Part shown: positions 43,967-52,729 of the stretch, one piece after another
Layout: each line of letters starts with the position of its first letter
How positions within the stretch are numbered: the first letter of the stretch is position 1
Assembly (NCBI RefSeq): GCF_014898175.1
Contig: NZ_CP062948.1
Location: forward strand, 1,798,001-1,862,000
Source of the DNA: Bifidobacterium lemurum
Lineage (GTDB): Bacteria; Actinomycetota; Actinomycetes; Actinomycetales; Bifidobacteriaceae
Direction of reading: 5' to 3'
Length of the DNA stretch: 64,000 nt
The notes under the pieces: generated by a model
The model's input: only the letters and a program-made list of their open reading frames with translations
Told to the model about the DNA's origin: nothing
The model's database searches: none
Translations under genes and position numbers: made by a program

Positions 43967-44602
43967 ATGACCGTGGCGAAAAGCGAAACCCGCGACCGCA
44001 GGGCGCGGCGCACGCGCAAGGCGATCGACGAGGCGTTCCTCTCGTTGATGCGGCAGAAGGGATTCGAACGCATCACGGTGGGCGAGGTGGCCGAACGCGC
44101 GGATATCAACCGAGCCACCTTCTACCTGCATTACGTGGACAAATACGATTGGATGAACGCCTACGTGGACGGGCTGTTCGAGGAGCTGGCCGAGGAGATG
44201 GGCCGGCCCGACGTGCCGATCGACGAACTGCAGCAGTCGCAGACGCTGGAGCGGCTGTTCGCCCATCTGGACCGGCATTTCGACACCTACGCGTTGCTGC
44301 TGTCGAACGGCGGCGGCGATCTGCTGCAAAGGCGGCTCAAGCCGATGATCCTGACGCTGATGCGCGAGATGCCGGCCACCGACCAATTGCAGGCCTCCCC
44401 ATTGGAGACGGAGTTCATGGCGCAGCTCATCGCGTCCTCGGCGGCGGGGCTGATCGTGTGGTGGGTGCAGAACAACCGGCCCATCTCCGCCCATCAGGTG
44501 GCCGGCGCGCTGATGAAGGTGCATCGCTTCGTCACCACGATGAAACCGGATGGCGACGGCGACGCGTCTATCATGGAAGACGAACACGTGATAAACCGAT
44601 AA
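43967..44602 (+). CDS. TetR-family regulator of the exporter
   Basis: A 211-residue protein with the TetR helix-turn-helix ITVGEVAERADINRATFYLHYVDKYDWM after a basic arm (RRARRTRKAIDEAFLSLM). The C-terminal ligand domain is of the TetR_C_7/AcrR sort. It is divergent from the ABC exporter, the usual arrangement for a drug-sensing repressor. AAGGAG precedes ATG 43967. Its 3' end carries GATAAACCGATAAACC, related to the operator of the next LacI-controlled operon. Confidence 0.88.
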   Translation: MTVAKSETRDRRARRTRKAIDEAFLSLMRQKGFERITVGEVAERADINRATFYLHYVDKYDWMNAYVDGLFEELAEEMGRPDVPIDELQQSQTLERLFAHLDRHFDTYALLLSNGGGDLLQRRLKPMILTLMREMPATDQLQASPLETEFMAQLIASSAAGLIVWWVQNNRPISAHQVAGALMKVHRFVTTMKPDGDGDASIMEDEHVINR

Positions 44603-44627
44603 ACCGACATCGCACGCAGGGGGCGCA

Positions 44628-45746
44628 ATGAAACGAGACTCCGGACGCAAACAGCCGAGCATGGGGGATGTGGCGGCCGCGGTCGGAGTGTCGAAAACCA
44701 CGATCTCGCGCTACCTGCACGGCGAGTACGGGTATATGTCCGACGAGACGAAAGCCAGGATCGAGACGGCCATCAAGGAGCTCGGCTATCGGCCGAACCG
44801 GATGGCGCAGGGGCTGAAATCCACCGTGAGCAACATGGTGGGCGTGACGATCGCCGACATCGGCAATCCGTTCAGCTCGCAGATGCTCAAGGGCATCCAG
44901 CAGGAGCTGCGCGCGCGCGACATCCAGCTGCTGGTCAGCGACTCGAACAACGATCCGGCGATCGAACGCGCGAACATCGAGGCGCTGCTCGACGCGCAGG
45001 TGGACGGGCTGATCGTGAACACGGTGGGGGGCAACGACGCGTACCTCACGGCCTACTGCACCGGCGGCGAGCCCAAGCCGATGGTGATGCTCGACCGTTT
45101 CGTGCGGCCGATGGTATGCGATTGCGTGGCGACCAACAACCATGAGGCCACGGTCGAGATGCTCGACCACGTGGCCGCGCGGGGCTTCTCCCACGTGGTG
45201 TTCGTGACCCGTTCCGACCGGGGCGTCAGCACCCGTTCCATCCGTCGCGAGGCGGTGGAGCGCTATCTGGCCGGGCATGGCGCGTCGGTGAATGGCGCGT
45301 CGGACGATGGCGGGCTAAGCGGCGAGGTGCTGGTGTACGACGGTGGAATCGACGACCTGCGCGCGCGTCTGGCCGCCGTGGTGGGGGAGCGCGGGGCCGG
45401 GCGCGTCTGCCTGTTCGCCAACAACGAGGAGAGCATGCGCGATGTGATGGAGGCGATGCCTGAGCTCGATGGCGAGCGTGGGCGGATCGGCGTGTGCGCC
45501 TTCGCCGACGAGCGATGGGCCCGTTACAGCGGCGAGGGCATCACCTGTCTCGACCAGCAGCCGGTGCTGATGGGGCGGACCGTGGCCAAGGCGTTGCTGG
45601 CGCGAACCTGTGGCGGCGGCGATGCCGAGGACGCCATCCTCGAAGAGGGCGCCGCGGATGGCATCGTCGTGGCCGCACGGAACGACGGCCACCTCCTGTT
45701 TGAAGTGCCCGCGCAACTTCATATCCACGCCTCCACTATGAGATAG
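44628..45746 (+). CDS. LacI-family regulator of the hexulose-phosphate operon
   Basis: Helix-turn-helix MGDVAAAVGVSKTTISRYLHG and hinge GYRPNRMAQGLKS lead into a sugar-binding-type effector domain (VGVTIADIGNPFSSQMLKGIQ); 372 residues. It precedes the permease operon at 45961. A perfect palindrome with TTTATCGG arms lies before that operon, and GATAAACC half-sites lie before this gene, which fits repression plus autoregulation. The ligand is unknown but should be the operon's substrate or an intermediate. Confidence 0.9.
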   Translation: MKRDSGRKQPSMGDVAAAVGVSKTTISRYLHGEYGYMSDETKARIETAIKELGYRPNRMAQGLKSTVSNMVGVTIADIGNPFSSQMLKGIQQELRARDIQLLVSDSNNDPAIERANIEALLDAQVDGLIVNTVGGNDAYLTAYCTGGEPKPMVMLDRFVRPMVCDCVATNNHEATVEMLDHVAARGFSHVVFVTRSDRGVSTRSIRREAVERYLAGHGASVNGASDDGGLSGEVLVYDGGIDDLRARLAAVVGERGAGRVCLFANNEESMRDVMEAMPELDGERGRIGVCAFADERWARYSGEGITCLDQQPVLMGRTVAKALLARTCGGGDAEDAILEEGAADGIVVAARNDGHLLFEVPAQLHIHASTMR

Positions 45747-45764
45747 TGGTTCCGGTTGATAACC

Positions 45765-45788
45765 AACGCGCCTTCGGGCGCGTTTTTT
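45765..45788 (+). terminator. Rho-independent terminator after the LacI gene
   Basis: AACGCGCC pairs with GGCGCGTT around a TTCG loop and is followed by six T residues. It separates the regulator from the operon. Confidence 0.88.
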
Positions 45789-45847
45789 GTTGCCGTTGTT
45801 GGCGACACGCCGTGAATTCCATATTTTCAGCTTCGATGTATCCTATG

Positions 45848-45872
45848 TTTATCGGTTTACGAAACCGATAAA
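45848..45872. promoter_or_regulatory. Perfect palindromic LacI operator
   Basis: TTTATCGGTTT (45848-45858) and AAACCGATAAA (45862-45872) are perfect 11-bp arms with a 3-nt gap, 90 bases before the permease start. Matching half-sites (GATAAACCGATAAACC) are found near 44589, before the LacI gene. Confidence 0.75.
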
Positions 45873-45960
45873 CTAAATCGGTCAACACGAACGGTCAACG
45901 TAATCCGACCGATCGGCACTGGAAAATAGAGTCACCACCTGCTCAAGGAGGAGCGAGAAC

Positions 45961-47286
45961 ATGATTATGTGGATCATGGGCATCCTGCTCATTGCTTCCT
46001 TCGCCTGCTTCGTGATCTACGCGATGCGCGGCGGCAACCTCACCGTCGGGTTCTTCATCCTGACCATCGTTTGGACGCTGATCTACTTCATGGGCGTGCC
46101 GTTCGGCGTCGGCGAATCCTTCGACGTGATCGAGGAGACCTTCGCCCAACCGGCCCTGACCTACGGCCCGACCATCATCCAGATCATCTGCGGCGCATGG
46201 TTCGGCCGCGTGCTCGTGGACACCGGCATCGCCGCCTCCATCTCGTACCGCACCGCCAAGGTCGGCGAGAAAAGCCCGATACTGGCCACCATCGCCGTGG
46301 CCCTCGTCACCTGCCTGATTTTCACCAGCGCCTACGGCGTCGGTTCCGCCATCGCCATCGGCGTGATCCTCTTCCCGATCCTCGGCCGTCTCGGCGTGCC
46401 CAAGCGCGTCTCCGTGCCCGTGTTCACCCTCTCCATCGGCGCGGCCATGTGGATCAACAACGTGATGTTCGTGCAGTTCGCCGCCTTCTACCAGGGATAC
46501 GAATCCCCGGACGGACAGGTGATCGAATGGGGCAACCACTATCTGAGCTTCGGCATCCCCGCCATGATCGTGCAGATGACCGGCGTCATCATCTTCATCC
46601 TCATCAACTCCAAAGCCATCAAGAACGGCACCCCGTACGAGGTGGGCGATCCCGCCGACCGCCCGACCGACATCCCCGACGTGCCGGTGTGGACCTACGT
46701 GCTGCCGGTCGTGCCCGTGGCCCTGAGCATCCTCTTCCAGTGGGATTCCGTGCCCGCGCTGTTCCTCGCCTCCATCATCGCCTTCCTCGGCACCGGCTAC
46801 ATGAAGACCTACAAGGGCTTCGTCGAGATCCTCAACTCCACCGCCAAAACCGCCATCGGCGACATCGGCAGCCTGATCATCATGCTGCTCGTGCTGCGCT
46901 TCTTCCAGCAGACCGCCGTCACCGTCATGGCCGATTTCGGCCCGGCCCTCACCTCCATCGTGCCCAACAACGAGTTCATTCTCGCGCTCGCCGTGTGCAT
47001 CCTCGCCCCGCTGGCGCTGTTCCGCGGGCCCCTGGAGCTCTACGGCGCGGGCTCCGCGGTGATCGGCATCCTCATGGGCATGGGCGTCTTCAACGCCTGG
47101 TTCCTCTTCGCGATGCTCGTGGTGCCCTCGATGACCTGCATCTCCGCCTGCGTCACCCAGTCGTGGAATATGTGGGCCGTCAACTACAACGAACTCGAGC
47201 CGAAGACCTTCCTCAAGAACGGCGTGCCGGTCTACTGGCTGTGCAGCTTCCCGATCATGGGACTCGCCTCCCTGCTGCTGTTCTAA
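45961..47286 (+). CDS. Ion-transporter-superfamily permease, probable sugar-acid or organic-acid uptake
   Basis: A 441-residue protein with about 12 hydrophobic segments arranged as two halves, resembling GntP/CitMHS/DcuC-type carriers of the ion transporter superfamily. It differs clearly from the two GntP proteins of the gluconate cluster. AAGGAGG precedes ATG 45961. It leads an operon with an epimerase, a kinase and the HPS/PHI pair, so it should import their substrate. Carriers of this superfamily usually take acidic compounds, which is the main clue to substrate chemistry. Confidence 0.8.
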   Translation: MIMWIMGILLIASFACFVIYAMRGGNLTVGFFILTIVWTLIYFMGVPFGVGESFDVIEETFAQPALTYGPTIIQIICGAWFGRVLVDTGIAASISYRTAKVGEKSPILATIAVALVTCLIFTSAYGVGSAIAIGVILFPILGRLGVPKRVSVPVFTLSIGAAMWINNVMFVQFAAFYQGYESPDGQVIEWGNHYLSFGIPAMIVQMTGVIIFILINSKAIKNGTPYEVGDPADRPTDIPDVPVWTYVLPVVPVALSILFQWDSVPALFLASIIAFLGTGYMKTYKGFVEILNSTAKTAIGDIGSLIIMLLVLRFFQQTAVTVMADFGPALTSIVPNNEFILALAVCILAPLALFRGPLELYGAGSAVIGILMGMGVFNAWFLFAMLVVPSMTCISACVTQSWNMWAVNYNELEPKTFLKNGVPVYWLCSFPIMGLASLLLF

Positions 47287-47439
47287 ACCATCCCCCTCGG
47301 ACGGGCGGCCGACATACGGTCCGCCGCCCGCCACCCGGCCCCGTCATCCGGTCCAACCATCGACCCACCTGAGCGGTCCCCGAACGCGCGCGGACCGCCG
47401 CCTCCACCAAGCAAACCCTCAGTCCATAAGGAGCCCGCC

Positions 47440-48189
47440 ATGACCACCATCGGCATCAACACCCTTGTTTATATGAACGAACTGCAGTCCGGCACCCCGC
47501 AGTCCGCCATTCTCCCCACCATCGCCGGCCACGGCGTCACGCTCGCCGAAGTGCGCCGCGAATACATCGCCGACGACGCCGAATTCGACGCCATCGCCGC
47601 GGCGGCCCGCGAACATGGCCTCGAGCTGTTCTACTCCGTGCCCGAATCCATCACCATCGACGGCGCGGCGCACCCCGGCTTCGCGGGATTCCTCGACGAA
47701 GCGAGGCGCATGGGCGTCAGGAACGTGAAGTTCAACCAAGGCGACGTCAAAGACGTGGACGCCTCCGTGATCGCCGGACTCGACGCCGAAGCCGCCGCAC
47801 GCGGCGTGAGCCTGACCATCGAGAACGACCAGACCCCCGAGAACGGCACCCTCGCCTGCACCACCGCCTCGCTCGCGCATATCGAACAGGTCGGCGGCAA
47901 AATCGGCTACACCTTCGATCTGGGCAACTGGTTCTGGCGCGGCGAGGATCCGGACGAGGCGTTCGGCCGGCTGCGAGAGCGGATCACCGTGTTCCATCTG
48001 AAGAACGTGAACGGCGCCGCGAACCGCGAGGAGCTGAGCACCACCATGCTTCAGGACGGCGTCATCGACTGGCGGGCGATGCTCCCGCAGTTGGGGCCCG
48101 ACGTGCCGGTGTTCCTCGAATTCCCCATCGAGGCCGACCGTGTGGCCGAGCAGGTGGCCGAGCTGCGCGCGGTCGTCGACGCGCGGTGA
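47440..48189 (+). CDS. TIM-barrel sugar (phosphate) isomerase/epimerase
   Basis: A 249-residue xylose-isomerase-like (AP endonuclease 2) barrel. Likely metal ligands are Glu in LTIENDQT, Asp in YTFDLGNWF, His in VFHLKN and Glu in FLEFPIE. The family includes L-xylulose-5-phosphate 3-epimerase, hydroxypyruvate isomerase and ketose 3-epimerases. The reaction here is unknown. AAGGAG precedes ATG 47440. It is the second gene of the operon and probably acts before the kinase. Confidence 0.82.
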   Translation: MTTIGINTLVYMNELQSGTPQSAILPTIAGHGVTLAEVRREYIADDAEFDAIAAAAREHGLELFYSVPESITIDGAAHPGFAGFLDEARRMGVRNVKFNQGDVKDVDASVIAGLDAEAAARGVSLTIENDQTPENGTLACTTASLAHIEQVGGKIGYTFDLGNWFWRGEDPDEAFGRLRERITVFHLKNVNGAANREELSTTMLQDGVIDWRAMLPQLGPDVPVFLEFPIEADRVAEQVAELRAVVDAR

Positions 48190-48262
48190 CGCCTCTCCGA
48201 CTCATCCGGTAATTCATCCCAGTAATCGCACACACCAGAACATTCAAGAAGGAAGCAGCATC

Positions 48263-49231
48263 ATGAGCGAAGTGATGACGATCGGCGAGCCGATGGTGAA
48301 CCTCATCGCCGACTCCGACGAAACCTATATGGAAGCCCGCACCCTGCCCCGCCAGATGGCCGGCGCCGAATTCAACGTGGCCATCGGCGTGAACCGCCAG
48401 GGCCACTCCATCAGCTACGTCACCCAACTGGGCGATGACTGGCAGGGCGACCTGATCATCGACTATATGAACGACTCCGGCATCGACACGGCGAACATCC
48501 GCCGCGTCTCCGGCGCCGCCACCGGATTCCAGCTCAAACTGCCCTCGGAGACCGATTCCAAGGTGATCTACTTCCGCGCCGGTTCCGCCGCCTCGCAGAC
48601 CACCCCCGACATCGTGGACGGCATCGACTTCGCGGGACTGAAGATCCTGCACGTCACCGGCATCTTCTCCGCCCTGACCCCCCGAACCTACGACACGGTG
48701 AGCGCTCTTGTGGACGCGGCCCGCGCGCATGGCGTGACCGTCACCTTCGACCCGAACCCCCGCCCCACCCTGTGGCCGAGCCAGGAGGCCATGATCGAGG
48801 CGACCAACCGTCTCGCCGCCAAATGCGACGTGTTCATGCCGGGCCTGTCCGAGGGGCAGCTGTTCGCCGGTCTCGACGATCCGCGCGCCATTGCCGACTT
48901 CTACCTCGACATGGGTGTCAAGAAGGTTATCATCAAACTGGGCGACAGCGGCTCCGCCTCCTTCGAGCGCGACGCGAACGGCGAGCGCGTAGAAACCGTG
49001 GTGCCGAGCTTCGAGGTCGAGGTGGTCGACACGGTGGGCGCCGGTGACGGCTTCGCCTCCGGCGTGATCACCGCGCTGCTCGAAGGCCTGGACGACGAGC
49101 GTCTGCTGGAGCGCGCCAACGCCGTGGGCGCCATTCAGGTCACGAGCGTCTCTGACTCCGAAGGCCTGCCCACGGCCGAAGAGCTGGAACGGTTCATCGC
49201 CACCACCGACCGCAAGGAGGTCACGCTGTGA
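48263..49231 (+). CDS. PfkB-family sugar kinase, KdgK-like
   Basis: Ribokinase-type kinase of 322 residues. GGxG-like GAEFNVAIGVNRQGH near the start and the catalytic, anion-hole motif DTVGAGDGFASGVI near the end identify PfkB. Its closest look is to 2-keto-3-deoxygluconate kinases (VTQLGDDWQGDLIIDYMNDSGID). ATG 48263 follows AAGGAAG; longer frames run into the upstream gene. Its last four bases overlap the next gene (GTGA). It most likely phosphorylates the operon's ketose or keto-acid at C6. Confidence 0.9.
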   Translation: MSEVMTIGEPMVNLIADSDETYMEARTLPRQMAGAEFNVAIGVNRQGHSISYVTQLGDDWQGDLIIDYMNDSGIDTANIRRVSGAATGFQLKLPSETDSKVIYFRAGSAASQTTPDIVDGIDFAGLKILHVTGIFSALTPRTYDTVSALVDAARAHGVTVTFDPNPRPTLWPSQEAMIEATNRLAAKCDVFMPGLSEGQLFAGLDDPRAIADFYLDMGVKKVIIKLGDSGSASFERDANGERVETVVPSFEVEVVDTVGAGDGFASGVITALLEGLDDERLLERANAVGAIQVTSVSDSEGLPTAEELERFIATTDRKEVTL

Positions 49232-49839
49232 AACTGCAAGTCGCCATCGACCGTGTGGATATGGAACGCGCGCGGGAACTCGTCGAGCGGATCGCCGGCG
49301 AGGCCGATATCATCGAGATCGGCACCTCGCTCACCAAGGAGTTCGGCGTGCGCGCCCTCGAGCCGCTCACCCGCAAGGCCACATTGCTGGGCGACATCAA
49401 AACCTGCGACGAGGGCAAATACGAATTCGACCTTGGATTCGCATGCGGTTTCAAGTATCTGACCGTCATGGGCTCGTCATCGATGGGCACGCTCGAGGCG
49501 TGCGCCGCCTCCGCCGCCGAGCATGACGGCGTGATGATGGTCGACCTGCTCGAATGCGACGAGGCGCGCATCGAGAAGATCGCCGTGTTCCCCGACGCCG
49601 TCTACTGCCTGCACACTTCGGTCGACTCCGGCGCCACCAAGGATCCCGTCGCCCAGGTGCGGGCGTTCAAACGGCGCTTCCCGCAGATCGCGCGCATCGC
49701 CATCGCCGGAGGCATCAAACAGAACCAACTTTCCGCGCTCGCCGCGGAAGGCCTCGACATCGTCATCATGGGGTCGGCCATCACCAAAGCCGACGACATT
49801 CAAGCAGCATGCCGCGCATGCAAGGAGGAAATGCAATGA
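49228..49839 (+). CDS. hxlA: 3-hexulose-6-phosphate synthase-like (OMPDC superfamily)
   Basis: Interconverts D-arabino-3-hexulose-6-phosphate with ribulose-5-phosphate and formaldehyde. The OMPDC motif DxKxxD is present as GDIKTCD. In the related 3-keto-L-gulonate-6-phosphate decarboxylase, Glu112, Arg139 and Thr169 set specificity; here the matching places read Asp (MMVDLL), Val (LHTSVD) and Ala (IAIAGGI), as in HPS. At 203 residues it is normal. It starts with GTG 49228 inside the kinase stop. The PHI gene follows with an ATGA overlap, the usual hxlAB pairing. A keto-gulonate-type decarboxylase remains possible. Confidence 0.82.
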   Translation: MKLQVAIDRVDMERARELVERIAGEADIIEIGTSLTKEFGVRALEPLTRKATLLGDIKTCDEGKYEFDLGFACGFKYLTVMGSSSMGTLEACAASAAEHDGVMMVDLLECDEARIEKIAVFPDAVYCLHTSVDSGATKDPVAQVRAFKRRFPQIARIAIAGGIKQNQLSALAAEGLDIVIMGSAITKADDIQAACRACKEEMQ

Positions 49840-50414
49840 CCAACACCGACAACACCGCAGCCAACGCCAACGAGCCGCGCATCCTCGACCAGATCGTCGA
49901 GGAGATCCAGGGCGTCGTCGCCAAAATGGACGAGGGCGACCTCAAAGCCGCGACCGACGTCATCACCAGGAACAGCCGCGTCTACGCCGCCGGCGAGGGC
50001 CGCTCCGGCTTCCAGGCGCGCAGCTTCGCCATGCGCCTGATGCATATCGGCTACACCAGCTACATGATGGGCGAAACCATCTGTCCCTCCATGCATGAGG
50101 GCGACGTGTTGCTGGCCATCTCCGGCTCCGGCACCACCCGCCGCACGGTCGAGGACGCCGAAGCCGCGAAGAAGCTGGGCGTGAAGGTCATCGCGGTCAC
50201 CTCCAAGCCCGCCTCGCCGCTGGGCGAGGCCGCCGACGCGGTCATCGTGGTGCCCGGCCGCGTCAAGGGCGAGGCCGGCGGCTCCATCCAGCTGCTGAGC
50301 TCCCTGTTCGACCAGAGCGTTCATATCGCGCTCGACGCGCTATGCCTGATGCTGTCGCGTCGCGACAACGTCTCCGACGCCGACGCCGAAGCCCAGCACG
50401 CCAACGTGGAGTGA
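49836..50414 (+). CDS. hxlB: 6-phospho-3-hexuloisomerase
   Basis: Converts 3-hexulose-6-phosphate to fructose-6-phosphate. The SIS fold of PHI is distinctive: AGEGRSGFQARSFAMRLMHI, then MGETICPSMHEGD, LLAISGSGTTRRT and VVPGRVKGEAGGS with SLFDQSVHIALDAL. ATG 49836 has AGGAGG upstream and overlaps the HPS stop. The 192 residues match PHI plus a short N-terminal extension. Fructose-6-phosphate enters the bifid shunt directly, so the operon would deliver to central metabolism. An AGTTGGCAC-family inverted repeat follows ten bases later. Confidence 0.88.
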   Translation: MTNTDNTAANANEPRILDQIVEEIQGVVAKMDEGDLKAATDVITRNSRVYAAGEGRSGFQARSFAMRLMHIGYTSYMMGETICPSMHEGDVLLAISGSGTTRRTVEDAEAAKKLGVKVIAVTSKPASPLGEAADAVIVVPGRVKGEAGGSIQLLSSLFDQSVHIALDALCLMLSRRDNVSDADAEAQHANVE

Positions 50415-50423
50415 GGCAAATAA

Positions 50424-50565
50424 CCAGTTGGCACTTGAGGCCTCCAGTTGGCACCCGATTATTGGGATCGAAGTCGACGATAGAGAAGGATCGGCGGAAT
50501 AACGCCAACGATATATCGTCGGCTCGAAAGTCGGGTGCCAACTGGAGGCCTCAAGTGCCAACTGG
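50424..50565. repeat. Long inverted repeat, AGTTGGCAC family, perfect copy
   Basis: Arms 50424-50458 and 50531-50565 are perfectly complementary over 35 bp. Each arm contains two copies of CCAGTTGGCAC or its relative, in the order +,+,-,-. The sequence is shared with 908-1039. The 72-nt core differs between the two except for a short GGCGGAAT segment. Confidence 0.92.
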
Positions 50566-50699
50566 CTGACAGGCGTATATTGGCGAGGTGCGATTCATCG
50601 CCGCATGCGGCCGAATCGCGCGCCATGAACGTGGACGATCCGGCGTCAGAGGCGGACCGGCCGTGTGGCCGGCCCGTCGGCGCATTAGACTTGTCGGGT

Positions 50700-52682
50700 A
50701 TGACTGACAACACGGCGGCGCTTGGCGCGCTGAAACGCTATTTCGGATACGATTCGTTCCGCCCGGGACAGGCGGGCATCGTGGACACGCTGCTCGCCGG
50801 CCGGGACGTGTTGGGCGTGATGCCCACCGGTGCGGGCAAATCCGTGTGCTATCAGATTCCCGCCGTGCTGATGCCTGGCATCACCGTCGTGATCTCGCCG
50901 TTGATTTCGCTGATGCGCGACCAAGTCGACGGTCTGAACGACGCCGGCGTTCCCGCGGCCTTCGTCAATGGCACGCAGGCTCCCGACGAGCAGGGCATGG
51001 TGCTCGCGCAGGCCGCCGCCGGCCAGATCAAACTGCTGTATGTCGCGCCGGAACGTTTGGAGACCACGCGGTTCCGCGACTTCGCCGCGCGCGTGCCCAT
51101 CTCTCTGGTCGCCGTCGACGAGGCTCATTGCGTTTCGCAATGGGGCCAGGATTTCCGCTCATCCTATCTGGGTATCGGTGAATTCATCGCGGGTCTGCCC
51201 GCGCGTCCGGTCGTCGGCGCGTTCACCGCCACCGCCACCGAACGCGTGCGCCGCGACGTCGTGGGCCTGCTGGGATTGAGGAATCCGGCGGTGACCGTGA
51301 CCGGCTTCGACCGGCCGAATCTGTATTTCGACGTGCTCAACATGGAGTCCAAACACAAGGCCGCATGGGTGGCGAGCTATGTGGCCGAGCATGCGGAGGA
51401 ATCCGGCATCATCTACTGCGCCACCCGCAAGGACACCGAGGCGCTCGCCGCCACGCTCAACCAAAGCGTGCCGCAGCTGCGGGAGGCCAAAGGCGCGCAC
51501 ACGGCCGCGGGCCCTATCGCCGTGGCCTACCACGGCGGCATGTTGGCCGACGAGCGCAATCGGGCGCAGGCCGACTTCGTCGCCGATCGTGTGCCCGTGG
51601 TCGTGGCCACCAACGCCTTCGGCATGGGCATCGACAAATCGAACGTGCGCTACGTGATCCACCACAATATGCCCGAAAGCATCGAGGCCTATTATCAGGA
51701 GGCCGGCCGTGCGGGGCGGGACGGCGAACCCAGCCGATGCACGCTGCTGTGGAACGAATCAGACATCGTCACAAGACGGCGGTTGCTTGACGGCGACTAT
51801 GAGAACGAGCGGCTCAGCCCTGAAGAGCAGGAGATCGTGCGTATGGCCAAACGCCGTCTGCTCGACGGCATGGTCGGATACTGCCGCACCACCGACTGCC
51901 TGCATCGGTATATGACGCGGTATTTCGGACAAGAGGGGGATGATGGCTCGCCTTGCACCGCCTGCTCGAATTGCGGGCAGACCTTCGAGACCATCGATGT
52001 GACGAACATCGCGCGGGCGATCAGCCAATGCGTGCACGACGTGGACCAACGGGTCGGCTCCGGTAAGATCGTCAAAATCCTGCGCGGTTCCAAAGCGCAG
52101 GATCTCGCCTGGCTCAATCCCGAGGCCATGCCCACTTTCGGCATGCTTAGGGATGTGAACGAGGCGCGCGTGCGTGATGTGCTCAGCCAGATGGCCACCG
52201 ACGGCTTCCTGTTCATCGCGGAAGGCCGCATGCCGATCGTGCGGTTCGGCGTTCGGGCCGGCGAGACCATCGCTGCGGATTTCCACTACGAGATCAAGAG
52301 GGTGCGGCGTTCGTCCGCCGCCACCGGTGGAACGGCCTTCGGCGGGGGTGTCGGGTCCAAGGGCGGCGCGAGCCGTGGTTCGATGGTCGCGTCCGTCGCT
52401 TCGACGGGTGTCGCCGCGCCCAGCGACGAGGATGAGGCGCTGTTCGAACGATTGCGCGCGCTGCGCCGCGAGATCGCGCAGGAGATCGGCAAGCCGCCCT
52501 ACATCGTGTTCTCCGACAAGACATTGCGCGATATGGCCGCCATCCGTCCTCTCACCAACGCGCAGTTCCTTGCGGTGAACGGCGTGGGCGAGAACAAGCT
52601 CAACCAGTACGGCAAGCGTTTCATGGAGGCCGTGGCCGCGTTTCAAGCCGAGGTCGCCGCGCCTCAGGCAGGTCGGGATTAG
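50700..52682 (+). CDS. recQ: ATP-dependent DNA helicase RecQ
   Basis: 3'-5' helicase for recombination and replication-fork repair. Helicase motifs: FRPGQ (motif 0), PTGAGKSVCYQIP (I), ISPLISLMRDQV (Ia), VDEAHCVSQWGQDFR (II), TATATERVRRDV (III) and the helicase C domain with QEAGRAGRDG (VI). A zinc-binding subdomain (CRTTDC and CTACSNC) follows, then the RQC winged helix and a C-terminal HRDC domain. A Gly/Ser/Ala-rich linker of about 50 residues precedes HRDC. ATG 50700 gives 660 residues; the frame opens earlier inside the inverted repeat, which is not coding. Confidence 0.95.
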   Translation: MTDNTAALGALKRYFGYDSFRPGQAGIVDTLLAGRDVLGVMPTGAGKSVCYQIPAVLMPGITVVISPLISLMRDQVDGLNDAGVPAAFVNGTQAPDEQGMVLAQAAAGQIKLLYVAPERLETTRFRDFAARVPISLVAVDEAHCVSQWGQDFRSSYLGIGEFIAGLPARPVVGAFTATATERVRRDVVGLLGLRNPAVTVTGFDRPNLYFDVLNMESKHKAAWVASYVAEHAEESGIIYCATRKDTEALAATLNQSVPQLREAKGAHTAAGPIAVAYHGGMLADERNRAQADFVADRVPVVVATNAFGMGIDKSNVRYVIHHNMPESIEAYYQEAGRAGRDGEPSRCTLLWNESDIVTRRRLLDGDYENERLSPEEQEIVRMAKRRLLDGMVGYCRTTDCLHRYMTRYFGQEGDDGSPCTACSNCGQTFETIDVTNIARAISQCVHDVDQRVGSGKIVKILRGSKAQDLAWLNPEAMPTFGMLRDVNEARVRDVLSQMATDGFLFIAEGRMPIVRFGVRAGETIAADFHYEIKRVRRSSAATGGTAFGGGVGSKGGASRGSMVASVASTGVAAPSDEDEALFERLRALRREIAQEIGKPPYIVFSDKTLRDMAAIRPLTNAQFLAVNGVGENKLNQYGKRFMEAVAAFQAEVAAPQAGRD

Positions 52683-52697
52683 ATCGGATCACCTGTT

Positions 52698-52729
52698 GTC
52701 CGCGCGTGGCGGCGTGGTGGCGCCACGCG
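52698..52729 (+). terminator. GC-rich hairpin after recQ, possible terminator
   Basis: CCGCGCGTGGCG can pair imperfectly with CGCCACGCGG around GCGTGGT. No T run follows. The rest of the 239-bp recQ-luxS gap shows no clear feature. Confidence 0.35.
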
